Positions 1 to 11,610 of a stretch of 64,000 nucleotides of DNA are shown one piece after another. How positions within the stretch are numbered: the stretch's first letter is position 1; every line of letters starts with the position of its first letter. The translations under genes were made by a program, and so were the position numbers. This DNA is from Cristatella mucedo (Eukaryota > Bryozoa > Phylactolaemata > Cristatellidae). The stretch covers positions 1,954,501 to 2,018,500 of the forward strand of contig WPIO01000045.1 of NCBI GenBank assembly GCA_009760855.2, in the 5' to 3' direction. Below the pieces are notes generated by a model. It did no database searches, was not told the origin of the DNA, and saw nothing but the letters and a program-made list of their open reading frames with translations.

Positions 1-48
1 CTGTCAGCTACAATGGCTGTGCACGAGTTCTAATATGCTACCCAAACC

Positions 49-99
49 TCTAACTTATAGGCATGCCAATGGGAAGCATTGGCATGCCTATAAGTTAGA
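49..99. repeat. Long perfect hairpin (23-bp stem, 5-nt loop)
   Basis: Positions 49-71 are the exact reverse complement of 77-99, loop GGAAG. Consistent with a foldback/MITE remnant or a small hairpin RNA locus; the function is not shown by the sequence. Confidence 0.97.
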
Positions 100-767
100 T
101 GATGAATGATGAATGCTACTATAAATGTGAAGTTTGAGTACTCAGCATGAGCAAAAGATAACAACCAGCACCACCAGCTTTAACATAGACTATGAGCAGG
201 CATGCTTAGCTGCCAGCCTAACTGGCTGCTCTACTGAGCCAATGCATCCCTCGTGGTAATCTCGGTGAGCCATTGCCACCAGCTGCACTGGCTGAAACAG
301 CACAGATCAGCAACCACCACCAATGGCCCATGTCTTCGGCAGGAGGCACAAATTGAATACACAACATCCCCTCACGCCAGGACAGCTCCAACCAAATTAA
401 AAAGAAGTCGTCAAGGGCACGACGGGCATGTAGATCGTTCAGACAGTGAAGCTTTCTAGTGAGTGTGTCAGCTAGAACATGCCCTATGATGAGTAGCCAA
501 TAAGGTGCAGGCAGATCCAGACAGCAAGAGTTAGCCCCAAAGCTGCTCTCGCTCTGCTGGCTGGCACCCGGGCCAGCTCAACTCCAGCCCTCCTCTGCAC
601 AAGCAATTAGAGCTAAATCCCTTATCCCTGCAGGTGCAAAAAGACATTTTGCCATTGAAGCACAACCGAGAAAAGTCACCACAGTGATGGTCACCGGCGT
701 TGTCGTTCTGCTGCAGTCACGGGAGTGGCCATTAGGCACACCGACTGACAAAGCAGGGGCGGAAGAG

Positions 768-826
768 CAGCAGCAAAAGCAGCAGCAGCAGTGGAAGCAA
801 CGGAGAAAGCAGCAGCAGAAGCAGCC
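768..826. repeat. AGC/CAG-rich tract just downstream of an ARL13B exon
   Basis: Imperfect CAG repeats, beginning ~31 bp below the donor of the 857-962 exon, in the intron. Confidence 0.9.
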
Positions 827-856
827 GATGCCGGGCGCCGTCGTCACTGGACTTAC

Positions 857-962
857 CAGGAAGCAGGGCACGCAGTGCTCGTTGACGAGATGCTCGAGGT
901 CGAGCTGCTCGCGCAGCTCGTTCTCGTCCAGACAGCCGGGTACGTCCTGCTTGTTGGCCAGC
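857..962 (-). CDS. ARL13B: ARL13B exon with G4 motif NKQD
   Basis: A 106-bp exon. The acceptor is CTGCAG before 962 and the donor is GTAAGT below 857. One base completes the split Leu codon, then 35 codons run from LANKQDVPG to CVPCFL, ending in phase 0. NKQD is the guanine-specificity motif, and ENELREQLDLEHLVNEH matches the following helix in ARL13B. The next exon, expected to start near an EPCSA-like G5 motif, was not found in 1-856. Confidence 0.92.
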
Positions 963-2426
963 CTGCAGCAACCAAACGGCGGCATGTCAGTTACAAGCTT
1001 AAGCTCAACTCGCGGCAACGGCGCCGCCATGCTGCCACAAAGCTGCCATGCGAGGGGAATATAGATGAAGAGATGAGCAAAATATATATGAATAGATGAG
1101 CAAAACAGCGACAAGGAGGCAGGCAGAGAGACAGATAAGATGGTCTGCCACAGGCAAAGCGACTGAGAGATGGACAGAAAGACTCATAGAAAGAGAGTGA
1201 GAGAGAGACAAAGAGACAGAGAGCCAGACAATGGGGGATAACAAACGACAGTCAGACTGAAAGAAGAGGCAGATGGAGAGAAAAAAGAGACAGGGCGATA
1301 CACAGGAGATAGTAAGGCCGATAAAGTGGGAGAGAACGAGAGACAGACTGACAAAGACAGACAGCTGATAGACAGATCCAGACCAAAAAACAGGTGGTAG
1401 AAAATCATGCATCTACTCTAATATACATAAGCATGGGCATGAGATTCCATGGAATCTCATGCTTTTCGAACAACTATGCAGGCATGGAACCCTGCTGACC
1501 TAACCACCAAGATTGAAGGTGGCTCATTAAAGCCTATTCAGTTACTGCCACTGAGTCGATCCAATTTTCCTCAGAGCCGAATAGGAACAATGAGTTCAGT
1601 CACCAGACCCCTTAAACAGTGGCCTTGCGCATCATCAATTAAGATCTGAATGGCGGCTGACTTCGGCTACGTATCTGTGTTGTGTGTGTTTGCGTAAGCG
1701 TGAATATATGTGTGTTGTGTGTACGTTAACTCGAGTGTTTGTGCACACACACTTATCATGTATACGAGGTTGAACAGATACTGTGCGAACATCCTTGAAA
1801 ATACCCATGTATACTTGCAGGCACTCGCCTAGACTCACGTGTATGCACACCGAGCACACCTAGAAGCAGCTTGTTTTTTAAGTGCCTTTCAGGGACGTGC
1901 ACACACATTCCGGCATTACATTATTTCCGGTAGCACATGGCTTAAAGAGGGTAAAGATCAATAACTCACTTCGAGGCACTGGTCCACGTAGATTGTGCAT
2001 GTCGGCATCGCTAGCAGATCTGCACTGGTACATGTGCAGTACCTGCTCGCAGACGGTAGCTGTTCATGCACACGAGCAAGGTCAGTACAGCAAATCCCAC
2101 CGGCACACTTGGCATCCTGCTGGCCCACAAGCAGGCTCCCTCCCTAGAGCACCCCAGCCACTGCAATGTCATCACAATGCCATTGTATGTACCTGCAATG
2201 TGCACGGTACATTTTCAGTACCAAGCAACTGCTCAGCAGTACAGGGGCAAGTCGCCTACACCCTGTGGTAGCTCCTGACAGCCACGACTGTCCGCTAGCA
2301 TTGCAGCTGAACTTTCCCAGCTAGCTGCCTGCCATCTTGTTCTGCCAGCAAGCACCGACGATATCGCTTGGCTTCTGGCTCACAAGAGCCTCATGCTCTC
2401 TACCTCATCCTCTCACTGTCTTTCTC

Positions 2427-2520
<94 letters not shown>

Positions 2521-5500
2521 ATCTCGATATCTCATGCTCTCTTCTTACTTTTCTCCTTCCTCTCTACCCTCTCTCGGTCTCTATCTTCCTTCCCCCTCTC
2601 TAGCTCTCTCTTTCACTCCCCCTTCCTATTCTCTTCTTCCCATCTCTCTTCTTTCATCTTTTTTCATCTTCTTTCGAATTAGCACAGCAGGATTCATGTT
2701 TTTTTCGACTGCTGAGCTGCATCTACTTTTTCCAACTAGATCACTAAAGCAGCATCTACTTCAGACATTCGCTTGACAATTGATTGAGCTAGCAAATCTT
2801 CTAACAGCAAGCTAGTACCCACCACGCTGGTTGGTTGTCGTTTTACCTGCCCAGCTAGTGTAGAGCAGCAGAGTTACAGAACATCTCTCTATTTTGGCAG
2901 GAGGCGTGGGGTTTGGAGATGAACGACTGCTCCCTTTTCAGGCATAGCAGCAGCAAGAGCTCACAGCCTCTTCTGCACATCAGACAGTAATAGGAAGTAC
3001 AAGACCAGGCGTTCGCTGAGAAATCTGTCAACTAGCCAACTGATAAGCAGCCAAGAATGGCGTTCACACTTAGTGGAAATGATGATACTGATGCATAGCT
3101 ATGCTGGGGGCGGCTAGAACGATGGTAAGGAGAACGTGCTGTGCAGGTCAGGTAACACACCAGCAAGCCAGCTGCGTATCTTTTGTGAAAATCAATCCTG
3201 CGAAATTGGGAGGTAGTGACCCTAGCATAACAAATTACCAAGAGGCTCACATCCACTAGCAGGGATTGGACGGCTTAAATAGGCTTATATTGCCAGCCAG
3301 ATCTTCTTACTGGCTTTTGCATGAATTTCCTGGTGTGATTTACAATAATAATAAAAAGGCTTTTGTATAGCGCCCTAAGAAAGTTAAAGCTAAATCTAGT
3401 CGCTTGACAACTCCCATTAAGAGAACCAGTCACCACAAGTTAAAGACAAGCTCGGTACCCTGCTTAAAATATCATGCATGAATACAAAAAACGACCGGTC
3501 AGGACCGGTAGTTAGTAGAACTTCTGGTTAGCGACATGCACTGAATCATGCACAGGTAAGCATACAAAGCAGTCAAGTAGCAAGACAAGTTTCCGAGGGT
3601 ACAAGGAAAGCTCAGCAGATTAGATTCGACTCTGGCCAAGACCTAAATGATGCAAACTCGATGCTTGCAGTGACAGAGACCGGAAGTGTGTTCCAGACTT
3701 TCAGCCATTACGACTTAAAGGCCCATCAACTGCTAGATTTCAATTTAGCTCGTGAAACGTGACGACTGAAAGCAGCAGGTGGTGCAAGAACAAGCCAGAG
3801 GAGCAAGGCTATCGAATGGGTAGCTCACGTGGTCATTCTTCCTTTAAAGCACATGAAAAGTGCCTAAGCAGACATTTCTCTGAGGGTACAATGCACATTT
3901 GTGTTATTAATATCATAAATTATGAATTATAAGTACAATACTTGATGTGTAGCAAGTGAAGCTCGGACAGAAAGGTGCAATGTGGCTGCTATGCTCATTA
4001 GCCATGGACCAGCCGAGCTGCTGAGTTTTGCACCAGTTGCAGAAGATTGAGGGCACAGGCTAGTCGTCCAAGATAAAGGGAATTACAGTAATTTCGATGC
4101 GATGTCACAAATGCATGAACTAGTTTGGCTGTCGTACCCTTGTCTAAGCAGGCCCTGATTTCGGCGATTCCCGGTGGAAAGTTGCCGACTGGACCATGGC
4201 TTTAAACTGTAGCCAATGATATCAGTCGACTGAGACAAAATGGTCAGCAAAGCAAAAGCGATTACACAGCTGGCCAGTGGAGCTTATCATTTTTCCCAAG
4301 ATCGAGCTAGTACCCCTTGCTTTGGAGCTATCGTGCAGGCAAGCCACTATCCTGGCACCGACTACGGCACATCCTTTCTAGCAGTCCTGAGCTGCTACTT
4401 CAGTGCTACTCACTACCTCGACTGCTCTCCGAACTCAGCTCTGCTTCCGCTTAGGCTCTGAGTACGCTATACACAGCTCTCGTGCCTAAAACCCACACAG
4501 TCATCGTGGCTTTGTGGAGTTACAGATGGAGATACGCTACATGCATACACACACTGGCATACGAAGTAATCTTTTGGGCCTAGCGAGCCACACTGACTAG
4601 GAGTATGGCTAAAGAAGTGGCCACATTGGTTTGTGCTAGGACGGCAGTTTTTGCAACATATCTCAACCCTCTGTTCCAGCCATCCGTCTCTTGCTTTCGA
4701 TGATCAACGACGACGACCTCAGCAAGACCTCGACAAAAGTCAGCAAAAGTACGATCGAATTGGTGACGCTTCGAGGTGCTGCCATGACCAACACTGCTCA
4801 ACCACGGGGCTCAAACAAGGTATAAGGAATTGAGCAGTTCCGTGATCTACAGCTGATCTGCTCCAGACCAAAAATACAACTACTGGCAGTGAGCCGGTTA
4901 GGTTTAACCAAGACTTCAACTTGCCGAACAGTTGGCAGCCGAGCTTAAGTCTCCAGAGTGAACAATCAGAGTCTGGAAGCATCGAGGTAACACAGTGGCA
5001 AGCCTGAAGTCTTTAATTAGGCCAGCTAAAAAAGGCATATACATATAATTCATTAGTATAGCCCCCCCAAGAGAACTTAATCTCTATTCAAGCGATTCAC
5101 ATATGCCTCGGGGCTCAAGCCCACGACCTCAGCCAGGCCTTGGTCAGGGCGAACACCTTAACAGCTGCACCAAACCAGCTCGGCTAAGAAGAATAGAGCC
5201 TGACTACAGCGACTTCAGCAAACCACAAGAAGTGTCTTCAAACCCGATATCTAGCTCTTCAGGAAACCAGTGAATGTCCATAATTTGAATATTAGTAGAT
5301 GCGTCGGGGTGCCAAAGTACGAAAGGGTAGGCCAGGGCTTCATGAATTGTTTGGTGAACTCATTAAGAGAATCACAGCAATCCACCTGCAATTAACACTA
5401 TGAGATAATATTAATAATAATGCATTTGATAAGGCACCCTCAGAGAGCTCAATCTCTTTCTAGGCACTTTACATTTGCTGCAAAGAGAAGCACGATTGAA

Positions 5501-8253
5501 TGATGAGTAATATCATGCTTGATAAACATGAATAACATGGTTAGGGGTGACAAGCACACGGTCAGCATGCAAATGTGGTTAGTGGCAGCATGCACAGTGT
5601 CAGCATGCATAAGCACATGAAAGACGAATCACAGGGACCCACTAAGTGCTGTCCTAAATAGGTGTGTTTTTAAGTTCTTTTTAAATGTGGTCATGTCAAG
5701 GGATGCCATGAAAGTCGGGAGTGAGTTCCAGGCTTTGGGAGCATACGAACTAAATGCACTGTCTCCAAAGAATTTGAGGTTAGTACGAGGTATTGGTAAA
5801 CTGTTGGATTCCGAAAAGCGGGTGGTAAAATGCTTGGCCTGGTGGGGGAGTAGATCTGAGAGATAGGCTAGAGCCAAAGAATGAAGTGACCTAAAAGTGA
5901 GCGACAAAACCTTGAAGTCGATCCATTGCTTGACTGGTAGCCAGTGCAGGTCGGCGAGAAGTGGTATGTAGGCAACTATTTCAACAAGAAGAACACATTT
6001 GGCCAAAGACACGAGGAGCAGTATGGAGCCATTGGAGGGTAGCCGGGCAGGCTAGCTGTATGTGAAACAAACATGCCGGAGACTGCACCCTAATAGCATG
6101 CTCCGACAGATGAGAGCCCTCGGGTAGCGATCGTCTGTTCTCTCTTATGACAGGTTACTTTCGACATCTATTCAACAGCTTTGCTGGTTCACGATCGACT
6201 CCAGTTGCTCGACTATGGCTTCTCCATAGGAGAATTGACATTCACCGGGAGCATAATACAGTAATACAGTAACAAGTAATTAATAAGTAATTAGAATTAA
6301 TTACTTATATAATTATTTTTTTAATTATCAATTAGTATTAAAGTAATAATAAGTAATATACGTAATATACATAAGAGGCAGCGAGTATAGCAAGCGCCCC
6401 AAGATATTTTCTAAGGTACACGGAGCTCCATCAGCTTAGCAAACACGACTGCATCTGACGATCGGCTCAGTACTTGGCCAGACTCATCTGCAGCAATTTC
6501 TTGGGCTAGCCCACTATATAATAGCAATTAATCAAAATCATCTTGAATGCATGCCGCGGCCAGTTCATGGGGACGACGAGGATTGGGTTTCGGCTTAATA
6601 ATAATAATATATTTGTTGCAAAGGCTTGCACGGTAGTGAAAAATACATGCTGAAAGATGTCTATGAGAATGCCTGCAGTCTATCGGTGGGACACTGGCTG
6701 AAAATTACCAGCATCTCATCACTAAACGGATGTGAAGTAGTAATCCGGGTAGCACGTGGCTAAATGGCAATGGCTAATCACCAGTTGCTGCTATTGACAA
6801 GGATGTGGGGCTCATCCGAGCAAGCTAAATTGCTGCCGGGCAGGAGCAAGCAATCAGCAAGTGCAGCAGCCCACCACCCTGGCAGTGGTCATACACCACC
6901 CCCATCTTGTCCCTCGAACTAGCCTGCCATTCCAACCCCCCCCTTCCGAGAGATCTTTGAGTGAGGATTTCCTCGGCAGCGACAAGGCCCAGAAAAAACT
7001 GCCTGCTCTTAGCCATGCATAGCACGACCAGCACCCGGTTGCTGCCTGGCGTGCCACGTCCCCAACAGTGGAAGGTGGGAAGTCAGAGCACGAAAGAGGG
7101 CTCGAGAGCTTCCTCTGGCTCTTTGCTACAGGATTAGCAGCAACAGCAGGTGCCAGCAGTAACCGTACGATAAGCAGTAGCAGTAGCATCAGCACTATCA
7201 CCAGCAGCCGGTGGCAGCAGCAACACCAGCAGGAGTATCAGGAGGCAGCAGTAGCAGCAGGCGGCAGCACCAGCAGTATGACCCGGCAGCGGCAGTAGGT
7301 GGCAGAAGCAGCAGCAGTAGCAGGCAGCACCAGCAGGTGGCAGCAGCAACAGCAGCAGCAGCAGCAAGTGACAGCACCAGCTGCAGCACCAGCATCAGAA
7401 TCAGCAGGCAGAACCAGCATCAGCAGCAGATCATGTGACCGCAGAAACAGGCTCTCTAGCCTGCCGATCACGCTCCCGGCAGCTATGCAGCTACAAAGGC
7501 CTGTTTCTGGCCCTCTCCTTCTTCCCGGAAGCCACCGATAAAAATGGCAACAAAGCCGTGCCTGCAGCGTGGGGCACTTGTCTGCGGCAACCTCAGAGTG
7601 TTGCTGCTATGCAGAGCAGTCTCGAGAGTTGGAAGCCTCCATATTCTCGAAACACGGACTGTCCAAAAATGGTCGGCATCACGACCAAGGTCAAGGACGG
7701 GGCACAGCCCAGGCAAGTAGTGAGTAGCACAAGCATGCATGCAGCTCAGCACAAACACGGCGCCATTAAGGGTAGGGGTGCATACTACCACGAGCCGAAT
7801 AAATGCTGCAACTACCGTGGAGGACAGTGCCGTCGTCACAGCCGGTCAGGGTAGGCAGGCAGGCAGTGGGTGGGTGGGGGGCTGGGCAGAGGCAGCATGG
7901 GAGCGGCTTAGCGCAGCACTGCGCACACTCACAGCAGCATCGGCTTGCCCTTCACGCGGTCGTGAGCGAGCAGGCGGACGAGTGCGGCCTTGCACTCGTT
8001 CATGCGATCCACGCTGCTCGAGTCCATGACGAACACGATGCCGTACAGCTCGTGGTAATAGTTGTCCCAGATGTCTCGAATGCGCGGTCCTCCGCCGAGG
8101 TCGTACAGCGTTATGTCGTAGCGGTCGATCTTGAACGACATGGTGTCAAAGCCGACGGTCGGCTCCGTGTTGGCCACCTCCTCTCCGAGAAGGCCCTTGG
8201 CCGTCAGCGTCTTGCCGGCGTTGTCCAGGCCAAGCATAGCCAGTGTCAGCTTC
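857..8253 (-). CDS. ARL13B: ARL13B small GTPase, partial gene (two exons: 7933-8253 and 857-962)
   Basis: ARL13B is an atypical ARF-family GTPase of the ciliary membrane. It acts as exchange factor for ARL3 and supports ciliary protein traffic and Hedgehog signalling (family knowledge). The joined exons give 142 residues: P-loop GLDNAGKT, switch I PTVGF, G3 motif DLGGG and G4 motif NKQD, in the usual order. The Gly in DLGGG, where most ARFs have Gln, is the ARL13 hallmark, and the following RIRDIWDNYY stretch also fits ARL13B rather than other ARLs. The codon split at the junction (CT|G) restores Leu before LANKQD. Missing are exon 1 (start Met and N-terminal cysteines, joining in phase xx|G), which I could not find upstream of 8253, and all exons after residue ~160 (rest of the GTPase, coiled coil, proline-rich tail), expected below position 1. 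The joining intron is about 7 kb and full of repeats. Confidence 0.93.
1110..1385. repeat. Purine-rich GA/GACA low-complexity tract
   Basis: Degenerate GAGA and GACAGA sequence in the ARL13B intron. Confidence 0.85.
1437..1462. repeat. Perfect 26-bp palindrome
   Basis: Self-complementary from 1437 to 1462, centred on CCATGG between 1449 and 1450. Confidence 0.97.
1463..2430. other. ARL13B intron, no feature seen
   Basis: Mixed sequence between the 26-bp palindrome and the CT array. TG/CA-rich stretches at 1680-1860. No coding or repeat family recognised. Confidence 0.6.
2431..2660. repeat. (CT)n microsatellite and pyrimidine tract
   Basis: CT repeat to ~2518, then TC-rich sequence with CTTCC variants to ~2660. 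In the ARL13B intron. Confidence 0.96.
3343..4195 (-). mobile_element. Divergent L2-like LINE 3' part
   Basis: An (AAT)n tail and a decayed stem-loop (TATAGCGCCCTAAGAAAGTT) at the left. The right half aligns with the L2-like coding strand (GATGTCACAAATGCATGAAC, TGTCTAAGCAGGCCCTGATTT). No open frame remains. Confidence 0.7.
4300..4565 (+). mobile_element. LINE C 3' fragment
   Basis: Shares AGCAGTCCTGAGCTGCTACT, CACTACCTCGACTGCTCTCC and GTGGCTTTGTGGAGTTACAG with other LINE C copies. Confidence 0.78.
5040..5187 (-). mobile_element. SINE B (tRNA-derived)
   Basis: Reads on the minus strand from a tRNA-like head (B box in GGGCTTGAGCCC) to the tail AGAGATTAAGTTCTCTTGGG, which resembles the L2-like 3' stem-loop. 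Confidence 0.82.
5408..5975 (-). mobile_element. L2-like LINE 3' part
   Basis: An (AAT)n tail, the 3' stem-loop, then the C-terminal coding blocks PLLADLHWLPVKQWIDFK, FRSLHSLALAYLSDLLPH and PKAWNSLPTFMASLDMT (5633-5970). 5'-truncated at ~5975. Confidence 0.87.
5976..7135. other. ARL13B intron, AT-rich part, no gene seen
   Basis: An AT-rich block (TAATTA/TAAGTAA) at ~6255-6370 and a short AATAAT run at 6597. Nothing else supported. Confidence 0.6.
7136..7432. repeat. CAG/GCA-rich imperfect repeat near an ARL13B exon
   Basis: About 300 bp of AGCAGCAGG- and GGCAGCAGC-type units about 0.5 kb below the 7933-8253 exon. Open in several frames because of the repeat only. Confidence 0.92.
7933..8253 (-). 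CDS. ARL13B: ARL13B exon with P-loop, switch I and G3
   Basis: A 321-bp exon. The acceptor reads TTGCAG before position 8253 and the donor is GTGAGT just below 7933. It carries one base of a split codon, then 106 codons from KLTLAMLGLDNAGKT to KGKPML, then two bases CT. Nucleotide contacts seen are GLDNAGKT and DLGGG. Length and borders match the family closely: the human protein has KVTLLMVGLDNAGKT at the corresponding place. Confidence 0.93.
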
Positions 8254-8484
8254 CTGCAAGTGCCCACACAAAGAAAGGGCTGTGGCTCGCCAACACTTGC
8301 CGGCCTGGCGCACCCCCACGGCAGGCAGCCAGTCACCTGCAGGGGGCCGGTGGGGCACAGGCGCAGCTATATTGTAGCTGCGCCTGCCGAAGCAGTCCAT
8401 AAGAGGAGTGACACACGATCATTGTCAGCGTAGGGGTAGGACAGCCACAACAGTTGGAAACGGTACAGCTGGAATCGTTGCCAG

Positions 8485-8600
8485 TTTCAAGGGCATACAT
8501 AAAGTGCCTAGATTAAACTCTAAGAGGGTACAAGGCAAATGTATTATTGTTATTATTGCTATTATTGCTATTACTATAGCTCTTATTATTATTATAAGAG
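8485..8600 (+). mobile_element. L2-like 3' tail fragment
   Basis: Decayed stem-loop (AAAGTGCCTAGATTAAACTC) followed by (TTATTA)n. Confidence 0.65.
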
Positions 8601-9344
8601 CCTTGCAAGACACCAACGCCGGGTCGACGCAGACTCGCGATAGCAGCCTCTGCCATTTTTCCTATTTCTCTTTGCCACCTTCTCTCACCCAGCGCCTGCG
8701 AAGTGGGCACTGAATCTGCAGCATTACGGAGACAAGTATCTGTCAAAAAAAGCCGGCTACTCTGCTCTCGTATGGAGGGGAGGGCACGCGATCCTGACCA
8801 AGGCTACTGTGAGGCATCAGCACCAAAGTCACATCACTGACTGCCCGACTGCTGAGCGGACGCTGCTAAAACAGGCTCGGCTCAGCATGGCAGCAGTTGC
8901 AGAAACCGATCTGCTTGGACGACTCAGCCTTGCACATGAGGCAGCTGCAAGAGGCCCTTCGAGAGCCTGAGTGAGAGGGAGCAATGGATGCCACAAGGAC
9001 AGCAGCCTGATGCATGCTGCACTTGTCATCAGGTAGCCAATTTAGTCACGTGAGCTCAATGCAGCACAGCTAGGCTAGGCTACAGCTGACCTGAGGCAGC
9101 GCTCCAGGGCGGCTGCAGGAAGCAGCCAGCCAGTGAGTGTGGACTGAGAACCAAGCGCCTGGCTCCTGTCACTGCCAAGTGTGCTGCATGCAAGGCCAGT
9201 CCCTTGACCTTGGAGTTGGCCTTGCAGCCACTGGCAGCCAGCATGCAGCCACGGTCGTGCCGAGGAGGGTGCTTCCTGGAAGTGTGCAACCGAGAGACTG
9301 AACCACAAGCCATCGGAATACTAGGAGGGGGCGGCACAACCAAG
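8601..9344. other. Upstream of the ARL13B exons, no gene seen
   Basis: ARL13B exon 1 should lie somewhere upstream of 8253 on the minus strand. No ATG-containing exon with a phase-2 donor was convincing here. Confidence 0.5.
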
Positions 9345-9357
9345 GGAGAGAGAGAGA

Positions 9358-9449
<92 letters not shown>
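9345..9449. repeat. (GA)n microsatellite, ~100 bp
   Basis: Nearly pure GA repeat. Confidence 0.98.
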
Positions 9450-9452
<3 letters not shown>

Positions 9453-9831
9453 AAAGCATCCAGCAAACAAGCACCACGACACCTGGCTGCTAGAGAGCTT
9501 GCAGGTTTGCAGTTGTGTCTGTCTGCTCACTGCAGTTGTGGAAAAGAGCCGGCGCAGTCTTTCAGGCAACGAGCTTGCCGAGCCGGCACTTAGCCTAAGC
9601 CGGGCAGATGAAGACTTCAGTCCACAATCGGCCGGTCTCGGCAAGGTCAAAGCTAAGCTTCCGGCCAAAAGGCCTCGGGGCCACTTTGCCACTGGTTGCT
9701 GAAAGTGGGTAGGCACAGGTGCCAGCGCTGCCAAGCCCAGCTTGTGGGAGTCGAATCCACAGTGGTCCAGGTAATGAATTCTCTCCGTCCAAGCTACAAA
9801 TCCGTGAAAGCCACGACGGCACAACCTGGGC

Positions 9832-10105
9832 ACTATGTATCTCCGTCTGTAACTCCACAAAGTCATAAATACCATGTGGGTGTTACGCAGGAGAGTTTCG
9901 TATAGCGCACTCACAGCCTAAGCGGCTTTCGGTACGCATTCGCTAGCCAACAGACTTCGTCTCACGAAACAAAGAGAAAGTGGGAAGCATAGCAGAGTCA
10001 GGAGAGCAGTTGAGGTAGTGAGTAGCATAGAAGTAGCAGCTCAGGACCGCTGAAAAGGATGTGCCATAGTCGGCAGTAGGAGAGTAGATGTCGTTGCGAA
10101 AGAAA
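9832..10105 (-). mobile_element. LINE C 3' fragment
   Basis: Shares GTAACTCCACAAAGTCATAA, GTTACGCAGGAGAGTTTCGT and AAGTGGGAAGCATAGCAGAG with 49080-49240. Confidence 0.82.
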
Positions 10106-11269
10106 TAATTCTGAGGGCACAGAATCAGCCACTAGGGATTGTCGCGCGGACTCCTGGCCAGCGGACCCAGTTCGCCACAGTTTGGGTGTCAGTGCCCTTT
10201 AACTTGCCATGGGCTACCCAGGCACAGAGAGAGCGTGGTTGCCACGTCGACAGCCTCTTGCTTACACTGAGCTAGGGCACACAGAGTTGGCGTTCGAATA
10301 GACAAAAAACCTAGACGAATCGGTGCTATACTTCTGTGCTGGCTAAGCAGTTGGGGAACCTGCCCCCTCAGCATACAAGTCACGGTGTACATAGATTAGC
10401 TTATTTAACACACTCATCTATGGATGTGTAGAAGAGCCTGAAAATGCAAACTTCAAGCAAACTAAACTCGACTCATCGGTTGAGCCAGCCGAACATGGCT
10501 GGCTGCGCTTAGCTATTGAGAACTGTTCAGACGCAGCACAGCCAACCACGGCCCTGCAGCCAATCAGGCTCTGCACGCTGCACTCCGGCCCCCTCGAAAC
10601 ACAAGCTCCAGAAAAATGGCACCAGACAGACATGTCGTAACAGATCGTTGTAAAAAATAAACAACAGCCATTAGAACAGACACATTGTAACCAAGAAATT
10701 TCTGCAGCTATGACCTGCATGAACCAGCAATCCCTTGACAACGCAAAGAAAAACACACGACTGGTAATGGCATAGGAGACACAGCGATGCCTCAATGTCT
10801 TTCTCTCTGTGCATGGGATGCCAAGGTCGGCCAGGCAATATTCATTGTTTGGCCACCAGCTGCCGAGAGCCCCGACCACGAAGGGCTTCACCACAGCTGA
10901 CCAGTAGCCAGCGGTCAGGAAAGACCAGGCAATGACTGCATATTTATCGGTCTTGTTCCGGCAGCCATAATCAGAACATCCTAGCTGCCGCCGAACAGCA
11001 TCGATGGCGTTATATCACCGATTACCAAATCGGTGCCGTTGTCGATGTCGATGGTCCAGCTTGAGAGCCAGACCACCGGCAAGCAGGAGGGCACGGCCTG
11101 CCGACATGCAGTTGAGCCAGTGGCCAGAAGAGCTCTGATTAGGTGACCAAGAACCAGGTTGTGTCTGGCAGTAATTGCATACAGCATCAGCCTGCAGTGG
11201 CTCAGTACGTGGCCACCGGTCTCTACCTCTGTGCACCATATACGGCAGCTGGTAACCGTTTATGTATAT

Positions 11270-11430
11270 AGATACGTAGATTAGCTGATTTAAAAGCCTC
11301 ATTTTTATAGCAGCCGAAGAACCTTATTCTTGCAGTTGGCAATAAAGGATCACCCAGTGCAGGATTCAAACCCACGACCTCGGATGTGAACAGCGACCAC
11401 CTTGCCTCCTGGGCTATCACGGCACTAGCT
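11270..11430 (-). mobile_element. SINE A
   Basis: Tail side TAGATTAGCTGATTTAAAAG, 3' hairpin region, tRNA-like head with GATTCAAACCCACGACCTCG (B box on the minus strand). Confidence 0.8.
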
Positions 11431-11527
11431 TGCTTTAGCATGCTGGCCTAAGCACAACACTTGCGTGCTTTTGCATGCTTGTCTAAACATAATACCGTGC
11501 ATTTCAATAACACTTGGTTGTTGATTC

Positions 11528-11610
11528 TCTTGCTAAAGCTGTAATGCACCTGGATAGAGATTAAGCTCTCTTACAGCGTAATGCAAACAACCTATTATCA
11601 TTATCATTAT
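11528..11610 (+). mobile_element. L2-like/SINE B tail fragment
   Basis: TAATGCACCTGGATAGAGAT then TAAGCTCTCTTACAGCG and an ATT-rich end. Confidence 0.6.

Noticed and set aside
7068-7541. Gln/Ser/Ala-rich frames in several phases
   Set aside because: They result from CAG-type repeats in the ARL13B intron; open in many frames at once and without domains.
8330-8395. A candidate first exon of ARL13B on the minus strand (ATG followed by DCFGRRSYN and a GTGACT donor)
   Set aside because: The donor phase does not fit the 8253 acceptor; joining them gives a stop within three codons. It also lacks similarity to the ARL13B N-terminus.
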